A DNA stretch of 26,558 bases, taken from NCBI GenBank assembly GCA_002344525.1, contig DDTJ01000026.1, forward strand, positions 1-26,558, read 5' to 3'. Numbering within the stretch: the stretch's first letter is position 1; every line of letters begins with the position of its first letter. The DNA is from Akkermansiaceae bacterium UBA2367. Lineage in GTDB: Bacteria; Verrucomicrobiota; Verrucomicrobiia; Verrucomicrobiales; DEV007. A program made the translations under genes and the position numbers. This document shows positions 7,769 to 14,926 of this stretch, one piece after another. The notes beneath the pieces are model-generated. The model was not told where the DNA came from. It was given only the letters and a program-made list of their open reading frames with translations, and did no database searches.

Positions 7769-8973
7769 GTCTTCGGTTTTCCCTCGATCTCGAAGGTCGC
7801 GGTGTTGTTCCTCTCGACTTTAGGATTGGGCATGCGCCATTCGTAGCGCCCGAAGCCGTCCATGCTTTGGAGGTCCTCAAGGAGGCGGTTGGCGAGTTGC
7901 ACGTCGCGGGCCTGGCCGCGCAAACGGACGGTGCTCCCGGAGGTGCGGTATTCGCGGAGGACGACCCCGCTTCCCGGCAGGGCGGCGGTGATGCGGCTGA
8001 GCTGGACGATGGGGAAAAGATCCTTGTCGAAGGCCGGCTCCAAGGAGCGCCAGCGCTCCCCGGCCTCCCGGACGCGCTCGACGTCGGGCTCGATGATGGC
8101 GATGCGCCGCTCCAGCGAGGCGATCTCGCGCTTCGTCGCTTGGGCGTCGCGCCACACCCAAGCACCGACGACGGCGTAGAGGACGAGTCCGGCGGCGAGC
8201 AAGGCGAGGTTCCGCATGGTGGCGCGGCGGCGGCGGCGATGGGCGACGACCGCGCGGGGCAGGAGACGGTCGCGCGCCTCGCCCTTCGCGGGGAGGCGGG
8301 GTACCTCGACGCGGACGGGCAGAGGAAAAGCAGAGCGGAAGGCGGCCAAGTCCTCTTCGGAGACCCCGTCGAGGGAGAGGACGAGTTCGGACGGGCCGCT
8401 GTTCTCGAACAGGCTCGCGCCTTTGAGCCCCAGCAGAACCAGATTCGCCTCGCCGCCGAGCGCTTTGCCCACCTCGGACTTGCCGCTGAGGACCTGGACG
8501 TGGACAGGCGCGCCGCCGACGAAGACGCCGAGGACGAGGCGGCCCTGCTCCTGCCAGATCGAGGCGGTGGCGGCACCGGAGAGGGGGGGCACCCCGCGCA
8601 GGGCGGCCGAGGTGGTGTAGCCCGCCGCCGCCGGGACGACGAATTCGGGCGGCAGGTCGGGCGCGACGCGCACCGCGAAGGTGTCGCCGCGCTCGCCGTG
8701 CGCGACCCGCTCGTAATCGACGAGGGCCGCGCCTTTGCCGGAGAGGCCGCGCTTGTCGATCTGGGCGTGGATCATGCTCTCGTGCAGCCCCTCCTCGACG
8801 GGGGGCAGTTCGACGAGGAAGGTCGAGACGCAGGAGGCGGGCAGGGCGATGAGGAGGTCGCCGCGCTTCCCCGCGAGGACGCGCAGATCCGCGTCCCGGC
8901 CCGACTCGGAGCCGCCGGAACTGAGGATCCAGCCCCGGTCAGGTGCCGGGAGGGCCAAGGTGCTGTGCGACAT
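7765..8973 (-). CDS. GspL / PilM-PilN-like fusion protein
   Basis: A 402-residue protein with a cytoplasmic half (residues 1-250) of actin-fold PilM/GspL character (RGWILSSGG, LLIALPASCVSTFLVELPPV, LVLSLDGVSEEDLAAFRSAF), a basic stop-transfer cluster (HRRRRRATMR), one membrane helix (about 255-275), a coiled-coil (about 276-310) and a small periplasmic domain (VVLREYRTSGSTVRLRGQA ... LLEDLQSMDGFGRYEW) typical of PilN. The order cytoplasmic domain, helix, coiled-coil, ferredoxin-like domain is that of GspL. The start at 8973 is the first ATG; upstream in-frame codons reach only a TTG. It is the first of three tightly packed genes with GspM-like and GspC/PilP-like partners. No GspD, E, F or pilin gene is in the window, so the rest of the machine must lie elsewhere if this trio is active. 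Confidence 0.7.
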   Translation of the reverse strand: MSHSTLALPAPDRGWILSSGGSESGRDADLRVLAGKRGDLLIALPASCVSTFLVELPPVEEGLHESMIHAQIDKRGLSGKGAALVDYERVAHGERGDTFAVRVAPDLPPEFVVPAAAGYTTSAALRGVPPLSGAATASIWQEQGRLVLGVFVGGAPVHVQVLSGKSEVGKALGGEANLVLLGLKGASLFENSGPSELVLSLDGVSEEDLAAFRSAFPLPVRVEVPRLPAKGEARDRLLPRAVVAHRRRRRATMRNLALLAAGLVLYAVVGAWVWRDAQATKREIASLERRIAIIEPDVERVREAGERWRSLEPAFDKDLFPIVQLSRITAALPGSGVVLREYRTSGSTVRLRGQARDVQLANRLLEDLQSMDGFGRYEWRMPNPKVERNNTATFEIEGKPKT

Positions 8974-9123
8974 GCCTCGGGGTGTTTTCGTTGGTTGGCC
9001 CGCGTCTGCGGATCGGGGGAACGCCCCACGGGATGGAACCCGCGCGTCCGGCGGAAGTTTCTTGGAAATGAGCCGAGGAATCAACCCGCATTTACCGCCG
9101 GAATCCGCCTTGGTCGCGCCTCC

Positions 9124-9912
9124 TCACTTCGGCCGGATCTCCAGCCCCTCCAGCCAAGGGGCAGGGATTTGCGGCGGCATCCCGCCGAAGGGCTGGTAGG
9201 CGGGAAGCTGGATCACGCTCATGCTGTGGGGCTGCGAGGCGATGAAGAAGAGCGCCTCGGCGCAGTCCTCGCACTGGATCATGGCCTCGCGGTGCTCGGG
9301 GCCGGGTTTGACGGGACGCTTCTCGACGATGGGGGTGTTGGCCTCGCCGGGGGCGTATTCGGAGACGACGATGCCGTGGGCGGCGAGCTGTGGACGGGCG
9401 GTGAAGAGCAGCCCGTGGACCGCCCACTTGCTCGCGGTGTAGGGCACCCCGGCGAAGGAGTCGAAGCCGTGCCCGGCGGTGGAGGAGACGACGACGATAC
9501 GCCCGCCGCCGTTCTCGGCCATGGGCTTGGCGACGGCTTGGATCAGGTTCGCGACACCGAGGACGTTGATGTCGAGGACGCGCCGCCAAGTGTCGTGGCT
9601 GGCGACCTTGGCCGGGTCGTCGTGGGCGACGAAGCGGTCGGGCGTGTTGATCCCGGCGGTGTGGATCAGGGCGCGGGGAGTCCCATGGGAAAGCACCGTC
9701 TCCATGGCCGCAGCCACGCTGCCGGCGTCGGCCACGTCGCAGACGAGGGGGACGATGCTCGGGGAAAGGGCGGCGGTCTCCTCGAGGGAGGCGAGGGTGC
9801 GTCCGAAGACGAAGGTCGTCGCCCCGGCCTCGGCGAAGCGTCTGGCCGCGGCTTGGCCCATGCCGCCTCCGCCTCCGGTGACGATGACGAGTTGGTCGGT
9901 CCAGTCGGGCAT
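9124..9912 (-). CDS. Short-chain dehydrogenase/reductase (SDR)
   Basis: A 262-residue classical SDR, the usual length for the family. The nucleotide-binding glycine motif TGGGGGMG is at residues 12-19, the structural Asn lies in DINVLG (N116), the catalytic Ser is at 143/144 (VVSSTAG), and the Tyr/Lys pair is Y158 and K162 (YTASK). After the active site comes YAPGEANTP, matching the PG-turn that contacts the cofactor. GRT at 37-39 after the second strand favours NADP(H), which is an inference. The substrate is unknown. It lies 47 bp downstream of the alpha/beta hydrolase gene and 150 bp upstream of the GspL-like gene. The region just before its ATG is filled by CTCTCAA repeats instead of a recognisable ribosome-binding site. 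Confidence 0.88.
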   Translation of the reverse strand: MPDWTDQLVIVTGGGGGMGQAAARRFAEAGATTFVFGRTLASLEETAALSPSIVPLVCDVADAGSVAAAMETVLSHGTPRALIHTAGINTPDRFVAHDDPAKVASHDTWRRVLDINVLGVANLIQAVAKPMAENGGGRIVVVSSTAGHGFDSFAGVPYTASKWAVHGLLFTARPQLAAHGIVVSEYAPGEANTPIVEKRPVKPGPEHREAMIQCEDCAEALFFIASQPHSMSVIQLPAYQPFGGMPPQIPAPWLEGLEIRPK

Positions 9913-9914
9913 GG

Positions 9915-9952
9915 GTTGAGAGTCGGGAGTTGAGAGTTGAGAGTTGAGAGGG
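9915..9952 (-). repeat. TTGAGAG tandem repeat
   Basis: Four TTGAGAG units, three of them in direct tandem (GTTGAGA period of 8, then GAGAGGG), occupy the gap between the alpha/beta hydrolase and the SDR gene and end three bases from the SDR start codon. On the transcribed strand they read CTCTCAA, so they would form an unstructured pyrimidine-rich leader. The same unit occurs at 5131-5160. Confidence 0.65.
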
Positions 9953-9959
9953 ACTCTTG

Positions 9960-11285
9960 CTATTCGGATTTCAGCCCGACAGTGTTCTCGGCGATGATGC
10001 GGTAGGTGTGCGTTTTGCCCGCCTCGGCGGTGGCGTCGGTGAAGCGCATCTCGACGAGGGGCGCGGCGGGGGTGTCACTGTATTGCAAGCCTTGGAACAA
10101 GGGACGCCCGAAGGGGTTCTTCGCCTCCTCGGGAACGGTGGCGATGAGTTGGCCGTCACGCTCGATGTGGAAGCGGGCGAGGCCGCTCTCGGGATCGGCC
10201 TCCGCCGTCCAGCGCAGTTCGTTCCCCGCCACCGTCGGTTTCGAAGGCGCGGGCGGCGGGGTCGTGTCGGTCACGGCGGTGTCCTTCACGTATTCCATCC
10301 AGGCTTTGGCGATGGCCGCGTCCGGCAGCCAGACGGCCTGTTTTGGATCGCCCGCGAAGTCCGCCGCAGGCTTCGCCTCGGTGGCGAGCAAGGGCGCGAG
10401 CCAAGCATCCCCGGTCGGCATGGGACGGAGCGGATCGCCCGCTTTCCCGGGGAGACGCACGGCGAGGCAGGCGTCGAGCCAAGGGATGGCGAGGTAGCGC
10501 TGGTTGCCGCATTCGTGGCTGCTCAGGGGATCGACCGCCACGCCGACGAGAGCTCCCTTGCCGCGCAAAGCGGTGAAGAAGGTTTCGTTGGCGGGCCAGA
10601 CCCCGGCGAAGCGGCCCTCCTTCACGGTGACGCCCTCCTTCGTGCCGGGATTGCACATCAGGGGCACGCTGAGGGCGGCGTCGGGGACGGAATAGGGTTG
10701 GATGGTCGGCCTATCAGGGTTCGCTGCGAGCAGCGGCACGCCGGAGCGCAGCCAAGCCGCGACGACGCGGTCGGGATGGAGGAGGACCATGCCCCCGCAC
10801 CAATGCCCGCCGCCGCTGTGGCCCCAGAGCGCCCATGGCACAGTGGCCAGTTCGGGATGGCCGCTCGCGGCGCCGAGGTCGGCGAGGGCTTTTTGGAAGG
10901 CGGCGTCCGATCCGTTGCGCGGGTCGCACCACATTTGGCAGTCGGCCTTCTCGGGCTGCTCGTAGGAGGGGGAAAGGAGGGCGCAACCATGCTTTTTCGC
11001 GAGAGCCTGCCAATGGAGATCGTAGGCCCCGGTCTGGCCGGATTTGCAGGAGCCCTCGCCGCAGCCGTGCTGATGCACCACGACTCCTCGCAGGGTTTCG
11101 ATGCCCTCGGGAATCCAGATGGTGTATTGGACGGGGAAGATCAGTCCACCGGGCTGGTCCGAGGCCTCGTAGCGGACGCGGTAGTAGGGCGGCTCGGCGA
11201 CGGGCGCTTGGTCGTAGGGGGCTTCCTGCCCGTGGAGGAGGCCGACGAGGGCGAGGGAGGCGACGAAGAAGACAGGACGGTTCAT
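9960..11285 (-). CDS. Secreted alpha/beta hydrolase with C-terminal Fn3-like domain
   Basis: A 441-residue exported protein. The ATG at 11285 opens a signal peptide (MNRPVFFVASLALVGLLHGQ); sequence further upstream in frame is not coding-like. The nucleophile elbow GHSGGG places the catalytic Ser at 157, and an oxyanion-type HQHGCGEG segment lies at 71-78. Several Cys (75, 80, 101, 116, 120) suggest disulfides, consistent with periplasmic location. Residues about 345-441 (TTPPPAPSKPTVAGNELRW ... YRIIAENTVGLKSE) look like a fibronectin type III domain. It probably hydrolyses an ester or a polymer-bound group; the exact substrate is not evident. It is the first large gene of a minus-strand run, with the small secreted peptide upstream and the SDR 47 bp downstream. 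Fold is confident, activity is not. Confidence 0.8.
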   Translation of the reverse strand: MNRPVFFVASLALVGLLHGQEAPYDQAPVAEPPYYRVRYEASDQPGGLIFPVQYTIWIPEGIETLRGVVVHQHGCGEGSCKSGQTGAYDLHWQALAKKHGCALLSPSYEQPEKADCQMWCDPRNGSDAAFQKALADLGAASGHPELATVPWALWGHSGGGHWCGGMVLLHPDRVVAAWLRSGVPLLAANPDRPTIQPYSVPDAALSVPLMCNPGTKEGVTVKEGRFAGVWPANETFFTALRGKGALVGVAVDPLSSHECGNQRYLAIPWLDACLAVRLPGKAGDPLRPMPTGDAWLAPLLATEAKPAADFAGDPKQAVWLPDAAIAKAWMEYVKDTAVTDTTPPPAPSKPTVAGNELRWTAEADPESGLARFHIERDGQLIATVPEEAKNPFGRPLFQGLQYSDTPAAPLVEMRFTDATAEAGKTHTYRIIAENTVGLKSE

Positions 11286-11449
11286 CGGGCGAGCTTGGCA
11301 GGAAACGAGGGCGGCGTCAACGCTTGGGCTACCGACATGCAGTTCCCCACCAATCGGCATCACGCCCCTTGCTGTGGAGGGACAGGCCCAAGCGAAGATC
11401 GATGAGGTCCGGGTGCGGAAATGGGATGGAGCGACCACCAAGTTCCCTC

Positions 11450-11632
11450 TCACTCCGAAGGAGCAGGTACCGGATCGGACGCAGGCGCGGTCTCGACCGG
11501 GGGATCGCTGGGTTCATCCGTCATCGGACCGGGAATCCTGCCTTCGCTCGCGCCGCATCCGCGCGGAGCCACGTCGGCGAGGACGAGCGCGGCCATGGCG
11601 GCGGCGCAGAGGGGGAAAAGGAAACGCTTCAT
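11450..11632 (-). CDS. Small secreted Pro-rich peptide
   Basis: A 60-residue reading frame starting MKRFLFPLCAAAMAALVLAD, a short but clear export signal, followed by PRGC and an acidic, Pro/Ala/Ser-rich tail ending PASDPVPAPSE. A strong ribosome-binding sequence, GGAGGAG, lies directly against the ATG. The cysteine at 26 is preceded by PRG, which is not a standard lipobox, so lipid attachment is doubtful. It is divergent from the membrane-protein pair starting at 11685 (about 50 bp away) and co-directional with the alpha/beta hydrolase 164 bp downstream. No family is recognised. The signal peptide and ribosome-binding site are the only support. Confidence 0.5.
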   Translation of the reverse strand: MKRFLFPLCAAAMAALVLADVAPRGCGASEGRIPGPMTDEPSDPPVETAPASDPVPAPSE

Positions 11633-11684
11633 CTCCTCCGAATGTGCTACCGTCTCCCGGCCTCCGTCAATCCAGATTCCGCGC

Positions 11685-12716
11685 GTGGTTCGTTTTTCCC
11701 AGATCGCCTCTGGCTTCGCCCGCCCCCTCGACCGGGCGCGGCTGGAATTGCTGCGCCTCTCGGGGGCGGCGGGGCGCTTCTTCGTGCGGCGGCGTGAGGC
11801 GCGGGTGCTCGCGGGCGGGTTGCTGCTGGTCGGGACGGCGCTGGCGCTCACGCTCGCCGCGCCTTTCTGGCTGCTCGCCCTCGGCCCGGTGCTCTGGGGC
11901 ATCCCGCATGTGCTCTCGGATTTCCGCTATCTCGTCCTGCGGCCGGGGCTGCACCGCCGTCTCGGCCTCTGCCTCGGGGTTGGGATTCCCTTGGCAGTCG
12001 CGGGGGTGGGATGGCATCCGGTGCAATCGGGGCTGGTCGCGACGGCGATGGCGGCGCTGCTGGCGCGGGGGCCGGGCTGGCGCAAGGCCGCGATGCTCGC
12101 AGTCGCGGCGGGGCTGTTCTGGGTGAGCATCGGGGTTGGCGACCTCGCCTCGCTCGTCTTCGCCCATGCCCACAATTTCATCGCCCTCGCCTTGTGGTGG
12201 GCGTGGCGTCCGGCGGACGGAGGGCTCCGCCTCGGGGTGCCCTGCGCCTTCCTCGTGGCCGGGGCGGCGCTGTGGCTCGGGTGGCTCGCGCCTTCCGGGA
12301 TAGCGGCAGGCTGGGCTCCGCCGGGACTGCACGCGGGCTACCATCTCGGCCTGCTCGCCCCGGGATTGGCGGAGCCCTGGGCGCTGCGGCTGGTGCTGCT
12401 CTTCGCCTTCGCCCAAGCGGTCCACTACGGGGTGTGGCTGCGGCTCATCCCCGAGGAGGACCGGCCCCAGCCAAGCACGCGCACTTGGGCGGCGAGCTTC
12501 CGGGCTTTGGAAAAGGATTTCGGCCCCGTCCTGCTGTGGGGGGCTTTGGCGCTCATGTCAGGATTGGCGGTGTGGGCGGTCTTCGATCTGGTCGAGGCGA
12601 GGGCGGGCTATTTGCGGATGGCCCTGTTCCACGGCTATCTCGAACTGGCGGCGGCGGCTTGGCTCTTCGTGGAGGGACGGCGCGGCTGCGAGGCGACGAA
12701 GGGGGCGGCGCGATGA
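11685..12716 (+). CDS. Polytopic membrane protein with conserved-looking intramembrane His motifs
   Basis: A protein of about 343 residues with eight or nine hydrophobic segments. Histidines lie in or next to the helices: WGIPHVLSDFRYLV (H75), FAHAHNFIALALWW (H161, H163), GLHAGYHLG (H216, H220), QAVHYGVWLRLIPEED (H247) and LFHGYLE (H316). Clustered membrane His residues suggest a metal-dependent membrane enzyme such as a Brp/Blh-like oxygenase or a desaturase-type protein, but the exact motifs of those families are not seen, so no function is assigned. The GTG at 11685 is proposed because the hydrophobic, membrane-like sequence starts soon after it; upstream in-frame sequence is the antisense of the small secreted peptide. 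The stop codon overlaps the next start (ATGA), so the two proteins are probably made together. Confidence 0.7.
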   Translation: MVRFSQIASGFARPLDRARLELLRLSGAAGRFFVRRREARVLAGGLLLVGTALALTLAAPFWLLALGPVLWGIPHVLSDFRYLVLRPGLHRRLGLCLGVGIPLAVAGVGWHPVQSGLVATAMAALLARGPGWRKAAMLAVAAGLFWVSIGVGDLASLVFAHAHNFIALALWWAWRPADGGLRLGVPCAFLVAGAALWLGWLAPSGIAAGWAPPGLHAGYHLGLLAPGLAEPWALRLVLLFAFAQAVHYGVWLRLIPEEDRPQPSTRTWAASFRALEKDFGPVLLWGALALMSGLAVWAVFDLVEARAGYLRMALFHGYLELAAAAWLFVEGRRGCEATKGAAR

Positions 12717-13030
12717 CCTGGCTTTCCGCCTTCCTCCTGACGCAGGCGGTGGAGGGGCCGATCTACCTGTTCGCCGGGCGGAGGCTCCCGGCGCTACGGC
12801 GCTGGCTCTTCGCCTTCGGGGCGAGCGCGGTGACGCATCCGGTGGTGTGGTTCGCCTTTCCTTGGGAGAGCGCGTCGTGGTGGCTGTGCTTCGCCTTTGC
12901 GGAGAGTTTCGCGGTGATCGCCGAGGGGGCCTTGGGGAGGCTCGTCGGCCTGCCGCGTCCGTGGCTCTGGTCCTTGGCGGCGAATGCGGCGAGCGTGCTT
13001 GTAGGACTCGTCATCCAGTGGTGGTCATAG
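12713..13030 (+). CDS. Small membrane protein coupled to the His-rich membrane protein
   Basis: A 105-residue protein with three or four hydrophobic segments. Polar residues sit inside them: E14 in TQAVEGPIYLF, H42 in AVTHPVVWFAFP, and E64 and E71 in AFAESFAVIAEGALGRLVG. The THPVVWF and AExFAV..E patterns are the kind of buried acid/His set that is conserved for function. The ATG overlaps the TGA of the upstream gene by ATGA, which supports a two-subunit complex. Its TAG stop overlaps the opposing lnt stop codon by sharing the convergent junction. No named family is recognised. Confidence 0.68.
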   Translation: MTWLSAFLLTQAVEGPIYLFAGRRLPALRRWLFAFGASAVTHPVVWFAFPWESASWWLCFAFAESFAVIAEGALGRLVGLPRPWLWSLAANAASVLVGLVIQWWS

Positions 13031-14767
13031 AACCCGACGGGCGGCGCACCACCGCCATCCCGCCGCCGCGAGCGCGACCAGCCCCAGCGCGATGGAGAAG
13101 GCGTCGCCGATGCGCCCGTAGATCGTCGCGGGCGGGTCGAGGGCGACGGCGAGGGTCGCGGGCAGGCTGCCGCGAATGGCGGTCGCTCCGGTCTCGGGAT
13201 CGCGCACGATTCGGGGGCCGGGCTCGCGTCCGGTGCGGTCATGGACGCTCCCGTATTCGTCGATAAAACCGCTCACCCCCGTGTTCGCTGTGCGGATCAT
13301 GGGGCGGCGGAACTCGATGCAGCGGAAGAGGGCGTTGTCGAAATGCTGCTGCGGCTGGGCGCTGCCATCGAACCAACCGTCGTTGGTGATGTTCACGAAG
13401 ACCTGCGGCCCCTCCCTCAGAAAGCGGCGGGCGAGGCGGGGCACGGTGTCCTCGAAGCAGATCAGGGGGATGATCCCGATTTCGCGCCCCTCCTTCTCCA
13501 CGACGAGGGGCTCCCAGGAGTCGCCGGGGGTGAAGTCCTGCTCGATGACGCCGCCCGCGATCCGCTCGAAGAAGGGGATCTTCCCGCGCAGGGGGATGTA
13601 TTCGCCGAAGGGGACGAGATGCGTCTTTTTATGCATCTGATAGGATTCGGTGCTCCCTTTGAAGATCGCGAAGGTGTTGTAGATCTCGCTGTTCGTGAGG
13701 TTGGTGGCCTCCAGCCCGGTGACGAGATGGAAGTCGCCGCCCCTGAGGATATGCTCGTTGAGGAATTCATGCACCCAAGGGGACGAGAAGATGCCCGGCA
13801 CCGCCGTCTCGGGCCAAAGGACGAGATCGTGCGGCGCGGCCCCGACGAAGGCGAGGGTGAGGTCGCGGTAGTCGTCGAGGACCCGCTGCCGGATTTCGTT
13901 ATCCTCGGACCACTTCTCCTCAAGGGGCACGTTGAACTGGAGGATGCGGGCGCGGAGGTCGATGGTCTTCCCCGGCGATCGGAGGAACGCGGAGAGTCCG
14001 AAAAGGAACAGGCCCGCGACCATCGCGGCGGACAGGGTGAATTCGAGGTGGAGGCGGATCTTCCGGCGGGTGTGCAGCTCGCGGACGACCCGGACGAGCG
14101 TGATGAGGAGCGCCGTCCCCGCGAACATCAGCACAAAGCCATATCCGGTGATACCGACGACCTCGGCGAACTGGACGAGGACGAGGTGGTCCTTCAAGGC
14201 GACGCCGAGCCCGTTCCATCCGAAACCGGTGAGGAGGACGCCGCGCAGCCATTCCAGCCCGCACCATGCCGCGCCGTTGAGAAAAGCGACGCGCAGCGCC
14301 GCGAAGGATTCGCCGAAAAAGCGGAGCCTGCCTCCCCTCCCCTCCCCGTCGCCGGGCCGCCAGCGCCCGACCGTCGCGGCGAAAGCCCCGAAGACCGCGA
14401 AATACAGCCCGAGATACGCCGCCATTCCCAATAGCGCTCCGATCCCCGCCCAGATCGTGCCCGCTACCGACGAGATTTTCACGATCCAAGAGACATTGAT
14501 GGCGAAAAAGGCGAAGCCCGCGAGGTAGCCAAGGCGGAAGCCATGCCACCAAGGGGGCACCGCCTGGCCCTTCCCGGACCCCGGCTCGGAGAACCACAGC
14601 GCGGCGATCAGGGGGAAGGCCCAGACCCAGACGAGCCCGCCGCAGTCCCATGGCGCATAGCACAGCGCGAGGAGGACGCCGCTCAAAATCGCCGCCGCCC
14701 CCGGCCAGAAAGGGAGGAGCCGCCCCGGGAACGGGGGGGAGACGGATCTGGGAGCTTGTTTGGACAC
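13025..14767 (-). CDS. lnt: Apolipoprotein N-acyltransferase
   Basis: A 580-residue inner-membrane enzyme that transfers the third acyl chain from phospholipid to the N-terminal cysteine of apolipoproteins. Residues 20-265 carry about seven hydrophobic segments including the typical LALCYAPWDCGGLVWVWAFPLIA opening, GxxWCGLEWLRG and GFGWNGLGVAL. The periplasmic nitrilase domain (about 270-550) shows the complete triad: E320 in WPETAVPG, K381 in HKKTHLVPFGEYIP and C437 in CFEDTVP, followed by NITNDGWF. A final hydrophobic segment closes the protein. It is slightly longer than the usual 510-550 residues. The start is a GTG at 14767 with no clear ribosome-binding site; no in-frame ATG occurs before the first membrane helices, so the exact start is uncertain. 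The 3' end overlaps the small membrane-protein gene by six bases. Confidence 0.95.
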   Translation of the reverse strand: MSKQAPRSVSPPFPGRLLPFWPGAAAILSGVLLALCYAPWDCGGLVWVWAFPLIAALWFSEPGSGKGQAVPPWWHGFRLGYLAGFAFFAINVSWIVKISSVAGTIWAGIGALLGMAAYLGLYFAVFGAFAATVGRWRPGDGEGRGGRLRFFGESFAALRVAFLNGAAWCGLEWLRGVLLTGFGWNGLGVALKDHLVLVQFAEVVGITGYGFVLMFAGTALLITLVRVVRELHTRRKIRLHLEFTLSAAMVAGLFLFGLSAFLRSPGKTIDLRARILQFNVPLEEKWSEDNEIRQRVLDDYRDLTLAFVGAAPHDLVLWPETAVPGIFSSPWVHEFLNEHILRGGDFHLVTGLEATNLTNSEIYNTFAIFKGSTESYQMHKKTHLVPFGEYIPLRGKIPFFERIAGGVIEQDFTPGDSWEPLVVEKEGREIGIIPLICFEDTVPRLARRFLREGPQVFVNITNDGWFDGSAQPQQHFDNALFRCIEFRRPMIRTANTGVSGFIDEYGSVHDRTGREPGPRIVRDPETGATAIRGSLPATLAVALDPPATIYGRIGDAFSIALGLVALAAAGWRWCAARRVL

Positions 14768-14926
14768 GGAGGAGCAATGGACACGGCTTCGCGCCGGGTG
14801 TCAAAAAGCGCTTCCCCCTCCCGCAGCGGGGCCGCAGAGAGAGCGTCGCCGGGAGAAACGGGGAAGGCGAGCCGGATTCCGTATTTCCCCATTTGCCACC
14901 GCCCCCCCCATGGGTTCCCTTCCGCG

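Noticed and set aside
6387..8576. A 729-codon minus-strand frame in the secretion-like gene region
   Set aside because: It runs in another frame over the GspL-, GspM- and GspC-like genes on the same strand. Composition is Ser/Arg/Pro-rich with no signal peptide or motif, while the competing frames have coherent membrane and coupling features.
7636..9933. A 765-codon plus-strand frame opposite the SDR and GspL-like genes
   Set aside because: Antisense to the SDR with full catalytic motifs; composition is Gly/Asp/Glu/Ala-rich and lacks any domain.
9957..11405. A 482-codon plus-strand frame opposite the alpha/beta hydrolase
   Set aside because: The minus strand has a signal peptide and GHSGGG catalytic motif; the plus-strand frame is a GC-driven shadow.
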